A stretch of DNA of 64,000 bases from Azophilus sp965215035 (GTDB taxonomy: Bacteria > Pseudomonadota > Gammaproteobacteria > Pseudomonadales > Azotimanducaceae). Positions 28,172 to 37,081 of the stretch are shown piece after piece; position 1 is the first letter of the stretch; every line of letters starts with the position of its first letter. Made by a program: the position numbers and the translations under genes. The stretch spans positions 2,666,001 through 2,730,000 of the forward strand of contig OZ244040.1 in assembly GCA_965215035.1 (NCBI GenBank), written 5' to 3'. Below the pieces are notes generated by a model. The model was given only the letters and a program-made list of their open reading frames with translations. It had not been told where the DNA came from and did no database searches.

Positions 28172-29523
28172 TCACCAATGCGGAGATCTATCGCGTCGGG
28201 CTGGCCGACCTGCGCATCGAGCAGGGTCGCGTCACCGCCATCGGACGGCTCGCCCAGCGTCCCGGAGAGCAGGCTTTGGACCAACAGGGTGCCGCGGTAC
28301 TGCCGGGCCTCAATGACCACCATGCGCATCTGATGGCCTTTGCCGCCTCCTTGGACTCGGTGGCCTGCGGCCCCCCGCAGGTGACCAGCGAAGCGGCACT
28401 GACCGAGGCGTTGAGGGAAGCGCGCCCCAATTCCCAGGGCTGGATACGCGGCATCGGCTACCACGAGAGCGTGGCTGGGCGCATCGATCGCCGGTGGCTT
28501 GACCGGCTGCTGCCCGGCGTGCCCGTGCGCGTCCAGCACCGCAGCGGGCGGCTGTGGATGGTCAACAGCGCGGGCCTTGAACGGCTTCGGGCGGCTTCTC
28601 GGGACGGTTATGCACCGAAGGGCGCCCAAGGGCGGTTTTATGATCAGGACCAAGTGCTGGGCAGGCTCTGGGGCCGCTCCCCGCCGCCCATCGAGGCAGC
28701 GAGCCGCGAGCTGGCGGCCTACGGTGTAACCGGCGTGACTGACCTGACGCCCTCCAACGACACGGCTGCCGCCGCCCGCTTCGCGGCCCACCAAGACGGG
28801 GGACGCCTGCTGCAGCGCATCCGGGTGGGCGGAACGCTGGACCTGGTCCATGGGCTGGCGGGGCCGGTTAAGGTTCACCTGCACGAATCCTCTCTGCCGG
28901 ACTTTGCTTGGGTTTGCCGCTTGGTGCGTGCCAGCCACGGCAAGGGACGGGCAGTGGCGATGCACTGCGTCACCGAGGCGGAGCTGGTGTTTGCCTTGGC
29001 GGCGTTTGATGAGGCCGGCACCGGGCCCGGCGACCGGATCGAGCACGCCTCGGTCACCCCGCCGGCGCTGCTGGACCTGCTGCGCGAACTCGGCCTGTTG
29101 GTGGTGACCCAGCCCCACTTCGTTGCCGAACGGGGGGATGCCTATTGGCGGGAGCTGCCAGCCGAGGAGCGCCCCTGGCTGTACCGGTGCCGCAGTTTCC
29201 GGGCGCGAGGCATTCCACTGGCTGCGGGGAGCGACGCCCCATTCGGCCATGCAGACCCTTGGCGGTCCATGCGGGCGGCGGTGCAGCGGCGCACCGCTTC
29301 CGGCCAATCGCTCGGTGCGGAGGAAGCCCTGTCCGCCGAGCAGGCGCTATCGCTCTATCTCGGCGCCTTGGACGAGCCCGGCCGGGAGCGCCGCATCGAA
29401 GTGGGCGCGCCGGCCGATCTGTGCCTGCTTGACCGCCCTTGGCGCCAAGCGCGCCAGTTTCTGGAAAGCGGCATGGTTACGGCCACCATCCGCGAAGGCC
29501 GGCTCATCCACCGGCGTGGCTGA
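28165..29523 (+). CDS. Amidohydrolase family protein (YtcJ-like, Amidohydro_3)
   Basis: 452 residues. The metal-binding start motif is PGLNDHHAHL; a short TIM-barrel body follows with MHCVTEAEL, HASVTPPALLDLL and AAGSDAPFGHADPWRSM, the last supplying the catalytic Asp. The C-terminal strand returns to the beta-sandwich (GAPADLCLLD). No signal peptide, thus cytoplasmic. It should hydrolyse an amide, carbamate or cyclic imide; substrate unknown. It overlaps the small gene in front and converges with the enoyl-CoA hydratase gene at 29530. Confidence 0.88.
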   Translation: MLITNAEIYRVGLADLRIEQGRVTAIGRLAQRPGEQALDQQGAAVLPGLNDHHAHLMAFAASLDSVACGPPQVTSEAALTEALREARPNSQGWIRGIGYHESVAGRIDRRWLDRLLPGVPVRVQHRSGRLWMVNSAGLERLRAASRDGYAPKGAQGRFYDQDQVLGRLWGRSPPPIEAASRELAAYGVTGVTDLTPSNDTAAAARFAAHQDGGRLLQRIRVGGTLDLVHGLAGPVKVHLHESSLPDFAWVCRLVRASHGKGRAVAMHCVTEAELVFALAAFDEAGTGPGDRIEHASVTPPALLDLLRELGLLVVTQPHFVAERGDAYWRELPAEERPWLYRCRSFRARGIPLAAGSDAPFGHADPWRSMRAAVQRRTASGQSLGAEEALSAEQALSLYLGALDEPGRERRIEVGAPADLCLLDRPWRQARQFLESGMVTATIREGRLIHRRG

Positions 29524-29529
29524 GTTCAA

Positions 29530-30579
29530 TCAAGGCTCAATCGCGTCGATCAGCCCCCAGGCAAGCGCCTGTTCGGCATCCACTTCATTGCCAAGTATGG
29601 CCATGCGTGCCGTCCGTTGGTGGCCGATGCGGCGCGGAATGCTCACGCACCCGCCCGCGCCCGGGATCAGGCCCATGCTGACCTCCGGCAGGCGAAATCT
29701 GGCGTCAGGCTTCGCTACCAGGCGCACCGCGAATGCGGGCAACTCGATGCCGGCACCGATGCAGGCACCGTGAACGTGGAAGGCGCAGCGGTCACGGCAG
29801 GCAGCGAGGTAGCGGGCGGGCATGTGCGTCATGCGGGTGCGGTGCGCTGTCGCCAGGTCGGTCATGGTGCCAAACTCGGTCAGGTCGCCCCCGGCGCTGA
29901 AGCAGGGCCCGCGGGCAGATACGTCAACCCGCGTGATGGAAGCATCCTGAACGACCAAACGGAAGGCATCGGTCAGCGCATCGCGCATGGCGGTTGAGAG
30001 CGCGTTGCGGTTTTCCGGGCAGTCGAGCACTACCCTGAGGCGGTCATCCCGCCGATCAAGCATCAGGATGTCCTTGCTGCGAGCGCGGCTGGGTCGCATG
30101 CGCTTGCGGCCTGCAAGCCAGCGGGCGAACTCGGCGCCTCCCTGCAGTGCGGCATAGGCCATCGACTCCACGGCCAGTCCGTCCGCCACGCCGAGCCTCG
30201 CGTTGGCCCGCAAGACCTGCACGAGCATGGCCGAGGCTTGGGGCCAGCGCCCGATGGCTGCCGTGAGTTGCTGAAGGTCCTCCGGGCTGTCCGCAAGTAA
30301 ATCCATGGCGCTGGCAAGGCGGGTCGGCTCCGGGCGCCCAACGCCAATGACGGGCACTGGCTGTTGGGCCAGCCAATCAAGCAGCCGCGCCGAGTCCTTG
30401 GCTTCCAGTTCAGGCTGGGCATCCAGTTGAACGGCTAGATAGACGCGCTGGTCGGGATCGTCCATCGCCCAGTTGGGTTCTATGGACAGCGCCAACAGCT
30501 CCTCGGGGGCAAGGCCTCGACCCGCAGTCCGCGATGCTGCGGAGGCGGATGGGTCGGCTTCGGTGCTGGCTTCACTCAT
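29530..30579 (-). CDS. Enoyl-CoA hydratase/isomerase family protein
   Basis: 349 residues from the ATG at 30579 (a longer in-frame ORF to 30801 looks non-coding). The crotonase part is C-terminal, from about residue 160: VVLDCPENRNALS, then FSAGGDLTEFGT with the oxyanion-hole Gly, and GAGIELPAFAVRLVA. An N-terminal extension of about 150 residues is unusual and also crotonase-like (a degenerate duplication). The usual second catalytic Glu block is replaced by MGLIPGAGGCVSIPRRIG, which is typical of hydratases. Convergent with the amidohydrolase, probably the same pathway. Confidence 0.85.
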   Translation of the reverse strand: MSEASTEADPSASAASRTAGRGLAPEELLALSIEPNWAMDDPDQRVYLAVQLDAQPELEAKDSARLLDWLAQQPVPVIGVGRPEPTRLASAMDLLADSPEDLQQLTAAIGRWPQASAMLVQVLRANARLGVADGLAVESMAYAALQGGAEFARWLAGRKRMRPSRARSKDILMLDRRDDRLRVVLDCPENRNALSTAMRDALTDAFRLVVQDASITRVDVSARGPCFSAGGDLTEFGTMTDLATAHRTRMTHMPARYLAACRDRCAFHVHGACIGAGIELPAFAVRLVAKPDARFRLPEVSMGLIPGAGGCVSIPRRIGHQRTARMAILGNEVDAEQALAWGLIDAIEP

Positions 30580-30736
30580 GGTTGTCGTTCGGTTCGGTGC
30601 ATTGGCGCCCAATAGTGGACGGGTTCGCAGGCGCTGGCAGAATGCCCAAACCTCCTCCTCGTAGGTAGTTGCTTCGATCGGCTTCGGGAATGACGACGCG
30701 CATCGGACAACAGGGGCTAGGGCCTCTAGGTGGAAT

Positions 30737-31192
30737 TTACGACCATTGGCGAAGCAGCGACTGGACGGCCGGAGACCCGTCTTCCCCCTTGAGCTCGGCA
30801 CTCACGAATGCGGCAAGGGCTTCTTCGTGAGCGAGGAACTCCCCTGCGATCTGGGCATGGGCCGCCGGGGCCTGCTGCGTCGCTGTGCGAATCTCGGACA
30901 CGGCCGTTCGTAGCTGCGGCATCACGATTTCCATAATGGAGCGCCAGGGCTTGCCCGCCAGTTCGCGCGCGATGTCGAGATATCGCGAACCGGACGGCTC
31001 GGGCAGCGCAATGGAAGCGGCCGCGCATGCCACATTCAACCGTTCCGCCATGGTCGCCTCGAGCCGCGCCAGCAAGGACCATTTGTTGGCCTCGTCGTCG
31101 CTCTGCGCGCCGTCGGCCAGTGTGTCGAAGAATGCTTTGCCAGCGATCTCACTCTGATACCAATCTTGAAGCTGCGATGCGAACTCGCTCAC
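30737..31192 (-). CDS. Small helical protein, ferritin-like pattern
   Basis: 151 residues from the GTG at 31192, chosen because a strong AAGGAGGATGAC stands right before it; the ORF runs to 31423 but that part overlaps a degraded lactamase-like fragment. The protein is all-helical with the Glu/His pattern WYQSEIAGKAFF, LARLEATMAERL and HEEALAAFVSAEL, recalling ferritin-like di-iron proteins, though I cannot place the full ligand set. Function unknown. It sits 157 bp upstream of the enoyl-CoA hydratase in the same direction. Confidence 0.6.
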   Translation of the reverse strand: MSEFASQLQDWYQSEIAGKAFFDTLADGAQSDDEANKWSLLARLEATMAERLNVACAAASIALPEPSGSRYLDIARELAGKPWRSIMEIVMPQLRTAVSEIRTATQQAPAAHAQIAGEFLAHEEALAAFVSAELKGEDGSPAVQSLLRQWS

Positions 31193-31204
31193 GTCATCCT
31201 CCTT

Positions 31205-31345
31205 TTGCTCAGATTCTCGTTCAGTTTCGTGGAGGCACTCGAGCGGTTTGCGAATAAGGCCGGGGAGGAGCGCCCGTGGCTGGACAGCCTGCTCGTCATC
31301 CGCCACGGCAAGCTGGTTTTCGAATATGGTTTCAATCGCTACCGG
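31205..31345 (+). pseudogene. Fragment of a serine beta-lactamase-like hydrolase
   Basis: On the plus strand the frame reads NKAGEERPWLDSLLVIRHG and KLVFEYGFNRYR, the characteristic N-terminal strands of class-C-like serine hydrolases. The serine (SXXK) region never follows; the frame breaks into the CocE gene end at about 31340. It is a 5' remnant without its own start. Confidence 0.6.
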
Positions 31346-33224
31346 ACTTCCCGAACGCAAACCCCGGATCCTGATCGGCAAAGGCATCGGGGATGACGCG
31401 CCCCTCGGGACGCCTTGCCGCATCCTCCACCGGTAGGTCGAGCCGGGACCCCCCCTGGCCGCCGAAGAACAGGGTGAGCACGGGGGCGGGGTCGCGCTCC
31501 GGCACGTACAGGTTGTCGCGGTCGGTTCCGGCGACCGTCAGCCGCAGGCGGCTCCCGGCACCGATCGAAACCGAGACGGGGTAGAGTTCGAGCGCCGCCG
31601 TCATGCGTTCTCCGGGGCGGACCTCGAGCAGGTCCGCGGCGGCCTGGGAATGCCAAGCGGGCCCGGCGTGGGGGCGCGGACTCTGGCTCACCTTCCTGTG
31701 GCGCAGGTTCAACCAGCCCTCGGTAACGTACTCGGCATCGCCGTCGGGCATCACCTGCTCGAGCGTCGCGTGGATGGCGCCGTCGGAGGCCGTGGTGGCG
31801 AGTTCCAGGAAGAGCGTGGGCGGGCCCGTGATTTCCACATCCCTGGCCAACACGCGGCCGGTGAAGGTCGCGCAGCGCAACGCCCGGTCGTTGAGGCCGG
31901 GGTGCCGTATGTACTCGTCGTGCAGCATGAAGCGCATCCGCCCGCGGCTGCCGAGCCCGGTTTCGTAATCGACCCGGTACTCGGCTGTGGATTCGGGGCC
32001 CGCGTTGCGCTCCAAGCTGCCGTCGAGGACGGACGCCAGGGTGCTGCTGGGGGTGTCGTTCAGGAACCATGACTCGCTCTCGACCTCCGGCAACGGCCAG
32101 CGGTGGGCGCCTTTCCAGACGGCCCGGCCCTTGAGGTCGGTGGTTGCGAAAATCACGCCGGGTTCGTCGGCGATGCCGTTGTCGATGCCCTTCAGCCAGT
32201 AGTCGAACCAGCGCAGGGGCTCCATGGTCGGCAGCACGCCGTGGTTCCAGGGGCCGACGATGATGCGCTTCGGGCCGCTGAGCGCCTCGTAGAGGTCCAG
32301 GCACTCGCCCGCAAAGGTCATGTCCCACCAGCCGGTCTGCAGGTAAACCGCGGTGCCGGAGCGGCTGATGCGCTCGTACTCGTCGAAGACGTTGCGCAAG
32401 GGGCCGAGTTCCGGAAAAGGCGGCGGTGGCGCGCCCTCGGACATGCCGGCGATATAGGTGTCGCTGGTCATGTGCTCGAGCGTGCCCGGGTCGTTGGCAT
32501 CCACGTAGGCCGGCGCGCGTTCGGCAATCGCCGCGTCGAACAGGCGTTCGCCCTCCGGGCCGTCCACCGGCGCTGCCACATCCGCCCCGTCCTGGCCCTT
32601 GCGCATTTCCGACCAGTCGCGGGCAAACCCGGTCATCGCCAGGCCGCCGTCGATGATGGCGTTCATGATCGACGGCGGAATCTGCGGCACGATGCAGGCG
32701 AGGTGCCTAGGCTGGTAGACGGCGGTTGCGAGTTGGATCACGCCTTCCCAGGAACCGCCGATCATGCCCACCCTGTCGGTGGCCCAGTCCTGCCGCGCGA
32801 TCCAGTCCACCACTTGCGCGATGTCGGCCGCGTTGCGCCAGGTCTGGTTGGCGTGCGTGCCGAAGGAGGCGCCCGTGCCGCGAAAGTCGATGCTGACCAC
32901 GTTGTACCCGTAGTGGATGACCTGCTGGCAGGCGGGGCGCTGCTCGTAGGCCGTGATCAGTGCGCCGACCGGGAGATGGGCCGTCAGCTTCGCGTATTTC
33001 GGCGCATTGAACTCGTTCTCCTTCTTGTAGTACGCGCGCCGGTAGCCGGTCGCCTGTACGACGGTCGGTCGCGGCCCCGCGAGGAGTGTCCCGTCGCAGG
33101 TGGGGCGCAGGATGTCCACCGCGATCCGGCAGCCGTCGTCGACGGGCACGTGTACGGAAGAGCGCGCGTAACCGTTCGCGACTTCCCTGGAATAGCCTTC
33201 GTAAACGTTGATTGTGGATTTCAT
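31332..33224 (-). CDS. CocE/NonD family hydrolase (X-Pro dipeptidyl-peptidase S15-like), cytoplasmic
   Basis: 630 residues. N-terminal alpha/beta-hydrolase domain with DFRGTGASFG and the nucleophile elbow GGSWEGV (Ser158). A helical cap follows, the His is in GPWNHG, and a C-terminal jelly-roll domain (PPTLFLELATTASDGAIHA, GSRLRLTVAGTDRDN) completes the CocE/NonD architecture. No signal peptide. It starts three bases after the end of the TonB receptor gene (stop 33228, ATG 33224), so it is the second gene of that operon. Acts on esters or amides with an acyl group; substrate unknown. Confidence 0.93.
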   Translation of the reverse strand: MKSTINVYEGYSREVANGYARSSVHVPVDDGCRIAVDILRPTCDGTLLAGPRPTVVQATGYRRAYYKKENEFNAPKYAKLTAHLPVGALITAYEQRPACQQVIHYGYNVVSIDFRGTGASFGTHANQTWRNAADIAQVVDWIARQDWATDRVGMIGGSWEGVIQLATAVYQPRHLACIVPQIPPSIMNAIIDGGLAMTGFARDWSEMRKGQDGADVAAPVDGPEGERLFDAAIAERAPAYVDANDPGTLEHMTSDTYIAGMSEGAPPPPFPELGPLRNVFDEYERISRSGTAVYLQTGWWDMTFAGECLDLYEALSGPKRIIVGPWNHGVLPTMEPLRWFDYWLKGIDNGIADEPGVIFATTDLKGRAVWKGAHRWPLPEVESESWFLNDTPSSTLASVLDGSLERNAGPESTAEYRVDYETGLGSRGRMRFMLHDEYIRHPGLNDRALRCATFTGRVLARDVEITGPPTLFLELATTASDGAIHATLEQVMPDGDAEYVTEGWLNLRHRKVSQSPRPHAGPAWHSQAAADLLEVRPGERMTAALELYPVSVSIGAGSRLRLTVAGTDRDNLYVPERDPAPVLTLFFGGQGGSRLDLPVEDAARRPEGRVIPDAFADQDPGFAFGKSGSD

Positions 33225-33227
33225 GCT

Positions 33228-35447
33228 TCAGATTCGTACGTTCAATTCGATACCTATGGTACGCGGCCACGGTCGGATCGGCTCGCCTCCTGACGGGATG
33301 AAGGCGGCGAGCTGACTCACGGCGCCGTCTTCGTCGAACAGATTCTCGGCTGTCACGAAAAAGCTCCATTTTCCGCTTCGACACCTGCCCGGGCGTTAAC
33401 AAGAGTTGTCTTGTCGGATCGGAAGACCCCGGCGAGTGAACGATCCTCACGTTCCGTGATGTGGCTGAGGGTACCCAGCACCGACAGATGCAGTCCGCGG
33501 GCGATCGGCCGGCGGTAGCCCGCCAGGGCGGAGAGCGTCAGGTCCGCGGCCTGAAAGAACGAATCGCCGTCCGAAATGCCGGCGCCCGGAACGTCCGAGG
33601 CGTATTCCGTATCGGAGATGTTGGCCGTCAGACCGAGGGTCAAACCTTCGATGCCCCGGTAATTCACGGCGATGTCGATGCCCTTCCCGTCAACCGACGC
33701 CGCGTTCTGGTTGTGGGCTGTAAGCACCCCCGGGTTGACCACCTGATCGACGTATTGAACGAAGATCTGGTTGTTTTTCCAATCGAGAATGTAGGCCGTA
33801 AGCTCGAGATCCAGGTCGCCCTCCAGCAAGCCGATTTTGGCCCCGATCTCGTACGTCGTCACCTCGTCCGGCTCGACGACCGATTCCACCCCCTCGAGTC
33901 CATTGGCGAGCGCGGTGGCGAGCGCAATGCGGGTATTGAATCCTCCAGCCCGATAGGCTTGGGCGAAGTTTACATAGAGCAGCGCACCGTCTGTGGGCCG
34001 CCAGGCGAGGTTCGCCCTGCCCGTGAACTTCTCGAAACTACCCGACGGCGTGTCGGACGGGTCGAGATTGCTGACCGACGCCCGGTCGTCCGACGCGTAG
34101 CGCCCACCTAGAGTCAGTGCCCAGCGTTTCGAGAGATCGTAGGACACCTCGCCGAAAACGGCCCACTGTTCGACGGAACTGTCCGTGCCACCGGTGGGAA
34201 CGAAGGTGGGGTCGGGCGCGCCGGGGAACAGCAGCCCGAACTGGAAATCGGAATACATGTCGTTTTCCAAGTAGATGCCGCCCAATACCCAGTCGAACGC
34301 CCCTTCCTGCACAGACGCGACGTTGATCTCCTGTGCGAATGTCTCGACATCGAACAACAGGCTGAATACGCCGACCACGAAGTCGTCGTAGAGCTGCAGC
34401 GACTCGTATTCTAGGTACGAGGTGCTACTCGTGATCCTGTACGCAGGCGTTTCGTGCTCGAGAACTAGGCCGTACAGGTCGAACTCGTTTTCCGCGACGG
34501 CCCAGTCGTTGCTCCGGGAAACGGTCGGTTGTGTGAAATCGGGCCCGAATGTCAAGGGATTGGTCAGGAAGAGCGCGGCATTGCGTTCCAGGTCTTCGTT
34601 GGCGAAGCGGTTGTGTGTCGTGTTTTCGCTGTGCCAGTAACTCGCCACGGCGGAGAAACCCCCGGCCGGCTCGATCGACAGCTTGGCTCGATACGAGGTG
34701 TCGTCGTCTTCATTGAAGTCGTCGTTGTTTTCGAGCGGCCGATCGATGAATCCGCCGTATTCGACATTGGAACCGACAAGACGCAATGCCACTTTGTCTT
34801 GGAGCAGCGGGACGTTTACGGCCCCCTGCAGCCGATGGTTGTCATCGCCGCTCTTCGTTCCCGACCAGGCCGCGGTTGCCTTGGCCTCGAACCGGGTCGG
34901 GTCGGGACGCCCGGTGATGATGCGGACCGTGCCGCCCGCGGACCCGAGGCCGAACAGCGTGCCCTGCGGCCCGCGCAACACTTCGATTCGGTCGAGGTCG
35001 AAGGGGTTGAGATCCGGGGCGACGTTCTGGCCGATACGGGTAAACGGCAGGTCGTCGAGGTAATACCCGATCGGAGAATCGCCCAGCGCACCGGCTACGC
35101 CCCGTATCGACACGCCGCCGCCCTGGCCGCCGACCTCGGCCACCGACACCCCCGGGGCCAAAGCGAACGCCTCGAACACGGAGTTGATTCCCCGATCCTC
35201 CAACTCGTTTCCGGCGATTGCCGAGACCGCGAGAGGCGTATCGAGCAGCGTGGTCCCCGTACCTCTCTTCAGCGCAGTTACGAGAATCTCTTCGATGACT
35301 TCGCCGTCGCCGGTGTCCTCCTGGGCCTGTGCTGTCAGCGAGACCGGCATTGCCCACAAAAACAAAAAGACGGCAAGCTTTTCGTACCGTATGGTGGAAA
35401 TCCCCCCCCCCCCCCCCCCCCCCCCCCCTTATCTCCCACTTAAACAT
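33228..35447 (-). pseudogene. TonB-dependent receptor, disrupted (G27 out of phase, 5' IS, 3' frameshift)
   Basis: A full TonB-dependent outer-membrane receptor is encoded: signal peptide KLAVFLFLWAMPVSLTAQAQ, TonB/plug region EEILVTALKRG, DLNPFDLDRIEVLRGPQGTL, and the beta-barrel. Three lesions exist. (1) The ATG at 35447 is followed by six codons and 27 G; only 26 (or 29) G would lead into the receptor frame, so as written the only in-frame start is a TTG (35365) inside the signal peptide. (2) An ISL3 element starts at 35451, between this ATG and its natural ribosome site at 36885-36893. (3) At 33369-33372 an A4 run (A5 expected) shifts out the last ~46 residues; the lost frame ends in ENLFDE and GIELNVRI. 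The stop lies 3 bp before the CocE start. Confidence 0.85.
35402..35428 (-). repeat. Homopolymer of 27 C (G27 on the coding strand of the TonB receptor)
   Basis: Starts at codon 7 after the receptor ATG (35447) on the minus strand. Tract length mod 3 decides whether the ATG leads to the receptor frame: 26 or 29 on, 27 off. The same kind of tract, G22, disrupts the PQQ dehydrogenase. Confidence 0.85.
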
Positions 35448-35490
35448 TGTGCCTCTTTTGAAATTCGGGTGGGTAATCGGGTCCGCGTGG

Positions 35491-35556
35491 CCGGGTTGTG
35501 CGGGTCAAGGGCGGGCGCCAGCCCGGCGAAGCGAACCCTTGACGCGCACAACCCGG
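35491..35556. repeat. Internal 21-bp inverted repeat in the ISL3 left end
   Basis: Arms CCGGGTTGTGCGGGTCAAGG(G) at 35491-35511 and its complement at 35536-35556 match in 20 of 21 positions around a 24-base loop. It sits between the left terminal repeat and the transposase start and could form a hairpin that limits expression from outside promoters. Confidence 0.7.
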
Positions 35557-35628
35557 CGAACACCCTGGGGTCGGGCCGAATGAGGCACAATGCCGCATTC
35601 GGCCTTGATCAACCACAGGGAGCGCCCC

Positions 35629-36852
35629 ATGGACCACCAACTCTTCACCGCCGCCCTCGGCCTGTCCGAACCCTGGTTTGTCGACGGCCTTCACTTCGAC
35701 GAGCGCGCGCGCCGGCTGACGGTGCGCATCGACTTCCGCCGGGGCGCCCGCTTCGCGGCGGGGGACGGCGGCGAGCACCCCGTGCACGACACCCGCACGA
35801 AGCGCTACCGCCACCTCAACTTCTTCCAGCACGAGTGCGAGCTCGAGGCGCGAGTGCCCCGCGTTCGGTTGCCGGATGGGCGCGTGGCGCTGGTGGAGCC
35901 GCCCTGGGCGGGCCGGTGCTCCGGCTTCACGCTGCTCTTCGAGGCGCTGGTCGTGGCCCTGTGCCGGGAGATGCCGTTCGCGGCAGCGGCGCGGCTGGCC
36001 GGACTGTCGCAGCACCGCGTCCAGGCCATGTGCGGGCGCTACGTGGGCCTCGCCCTTGAGGGCGCCGACCTCTCGGCGGTCCGCGAGGTCGCCATCGACG
36101 AGACCTCGCGCGCCCGCGGGCACGACTACGTCACCGCCGTGGCGGACGCCGCGGCGCGGCGCGTGGTGTTCGTCGGCGAGGGGCGAGGCGCCGGGGTCGT
36201 CGGGGAATTCGCGGAGGAACTCGCCGCCCGCGGCGGCGACCCGGAGGCGGTCGGGTCGGTGTCCATCGACATGTCGCCGGCGTTCATCAAGGGCGCCGCG
36301 GAGCACCTGCCCAACGCCCAGGTCACCTTCGACAAGTTCCACGTCGTCGCCCACGCATCGAGGGCGCTCGACGAGACCCGGCGCGTCGAGCAGCGCCTCG
36401 ACCCCGACCTCAAGGGCCTGCGGTGGACCCTGCTCAAGAATCCCGCCGGCCTCGGCCCGCGGCAGCGCGCCGACCTCGACGCGCTCGTCGCGCAGGTCGC
36501 GGGGAAACGTACCGCGCGGGCCTGGCTGTACCGGGAGCAACTCCGGGAGATCCTCAACCGAAAGCAGATCAATGTCGTGCGGCGGATGCTCCACCAGTGG
36601 TGCACGAACGTGAACCGCTCGAGGGTCGAGCCCATGAAGGCGGTCGCGAAGATGATCCGGCGGCACATCGACGGCATCGCCGCCTGGGCGCGCACCCGGC
36701 GGACCAACGGCTTCATCGAGGCGCTCAACGGCCTGTTCCAGTCCGCCAAGCGCAAGGCTCGCGGCTACGGCCGGTTCGAGACGATCCGCACCGTTTTCTT
36801 CCTCATCGCCGGAAAACTCGACTTTTCCAAGCTCAACCCGCATGCCACCTAA
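35629..36852 (+). CDS. ISL3-family DDE transposase
   Basis: 407 residues from the ATG at 35629, with ACAGGGAG as the ribosome site; an in-frame ATG at 35590 is less likely. The DDE catalytic core is visible as AIDETSRARGHDYV, SIDMSPAFIKGA and TNGFIEALNGLFQSAKRKARG, each with the expected acid. An N-terminal zinc-finger-like region is weak. The stop is the first base of the right inverted repeat (36852), typical of ISL3. It looks intact, so the element is probably still able to move. Confidence 0.95.
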   Translation: MDHQLFTAALGLSEPWFVDGLHFDERARRLTVRIDFRRGARFAAGDGGEHPVHDTRTKRYRHLNFFQHECELEARVPRVRLPDGRVALVEPPWAGRCSGFTLLFEALVVALCREMPFAAAARLAGLSQHRVQAMCGRYVGLALEGADLSAVREVAIDETSRARGHDYVTAVADAAARRVVFVGEGRGAGVVGEFAEELAARGGDPEAVGSVSIDMSPAFIKGAAEHLPNAQVTFDKFHVVAHASRALDETRRVEQRLDPDLKGLRWTLLKNPAGLGPRQRADLDALVAQVAGKRTARAWLYREQLREILNRKQINVVRRMLHQWCTNVNRSRVEPMKAVAKMIRRHIDGIAAWARTRRTNGFIEALNGLFQSAKRKARGYGRFETIRTVFFLIAGKLDFSKLNPHAT

Positions 36853-36884
36853 CCCACACGGAATTCAACAGAGCCAACATTGTT

Positions 36885-36893
36885 CACCTCCTC
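36885..36893 (-). promoter_or_regulatory. Stranded Shine-Dalgarno of the TonB receptor gene
   Basis: On the minus strand the sequence GAGGAGGTGAACAATG spans the right end flank: an excellent ribosome site, and the ATG lies inside the IS target duplication. The IS now separates this site from the coding sequence by 1.4 kb. Without the IS it would read straight into codons 1-6 and the G tract. Confidence 0.75.
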
Positions 36894-37081
36894 AACATAC
36901 TCCTCAAACTGTTGCAGTCGGCGCACTCGTAGGCGCACCGAACACCAATGCAAGACGCATGCAAACAGGATTCCCTCAACTGTGGAAAGACGCTTGTCCG
37001 CAATGGTCACACCGATCATTGACCGAAGTGATTCGTTCATCGCGTGGACGAGAGAATAGCCAGATGAACCGTTCGGAAACA

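Larger units (their letters stand above)
35451..36875 (+). mobile_element. Complete ISL3-family insertion sequence with 8-bp target duplication
   Basis: 1425 bp. Terminal inverted repeats at 35451-35474 and 36852-36875 agree in 19 of 24 positions and begin GCCTCTTTTGAA (left) and GGCTCTGTTGAA (right, reverse complement). Direct 8-bp duplications AACATTGT flank it exactly (35443-35450 and 36876-36883). It carries one transposase gene. The left non-coding part has a 21-bp near-perfect inverted repeat (35491-35511 with 35536-35556). The duplication contains the receptor start codon. Confidence 0.93.

Noticed and set aside
32103..33293. 396-codon plus-strand ORF opposite the CocE gene
   Set aside because: Antisense shadow of a fully motif-supported hydrolase.
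35184..36059. Plus-strand ORF with a poly-Pro stretch across the C27 tract
   Set aside because: It only reads through the homopolymer into the IS; no coding support.
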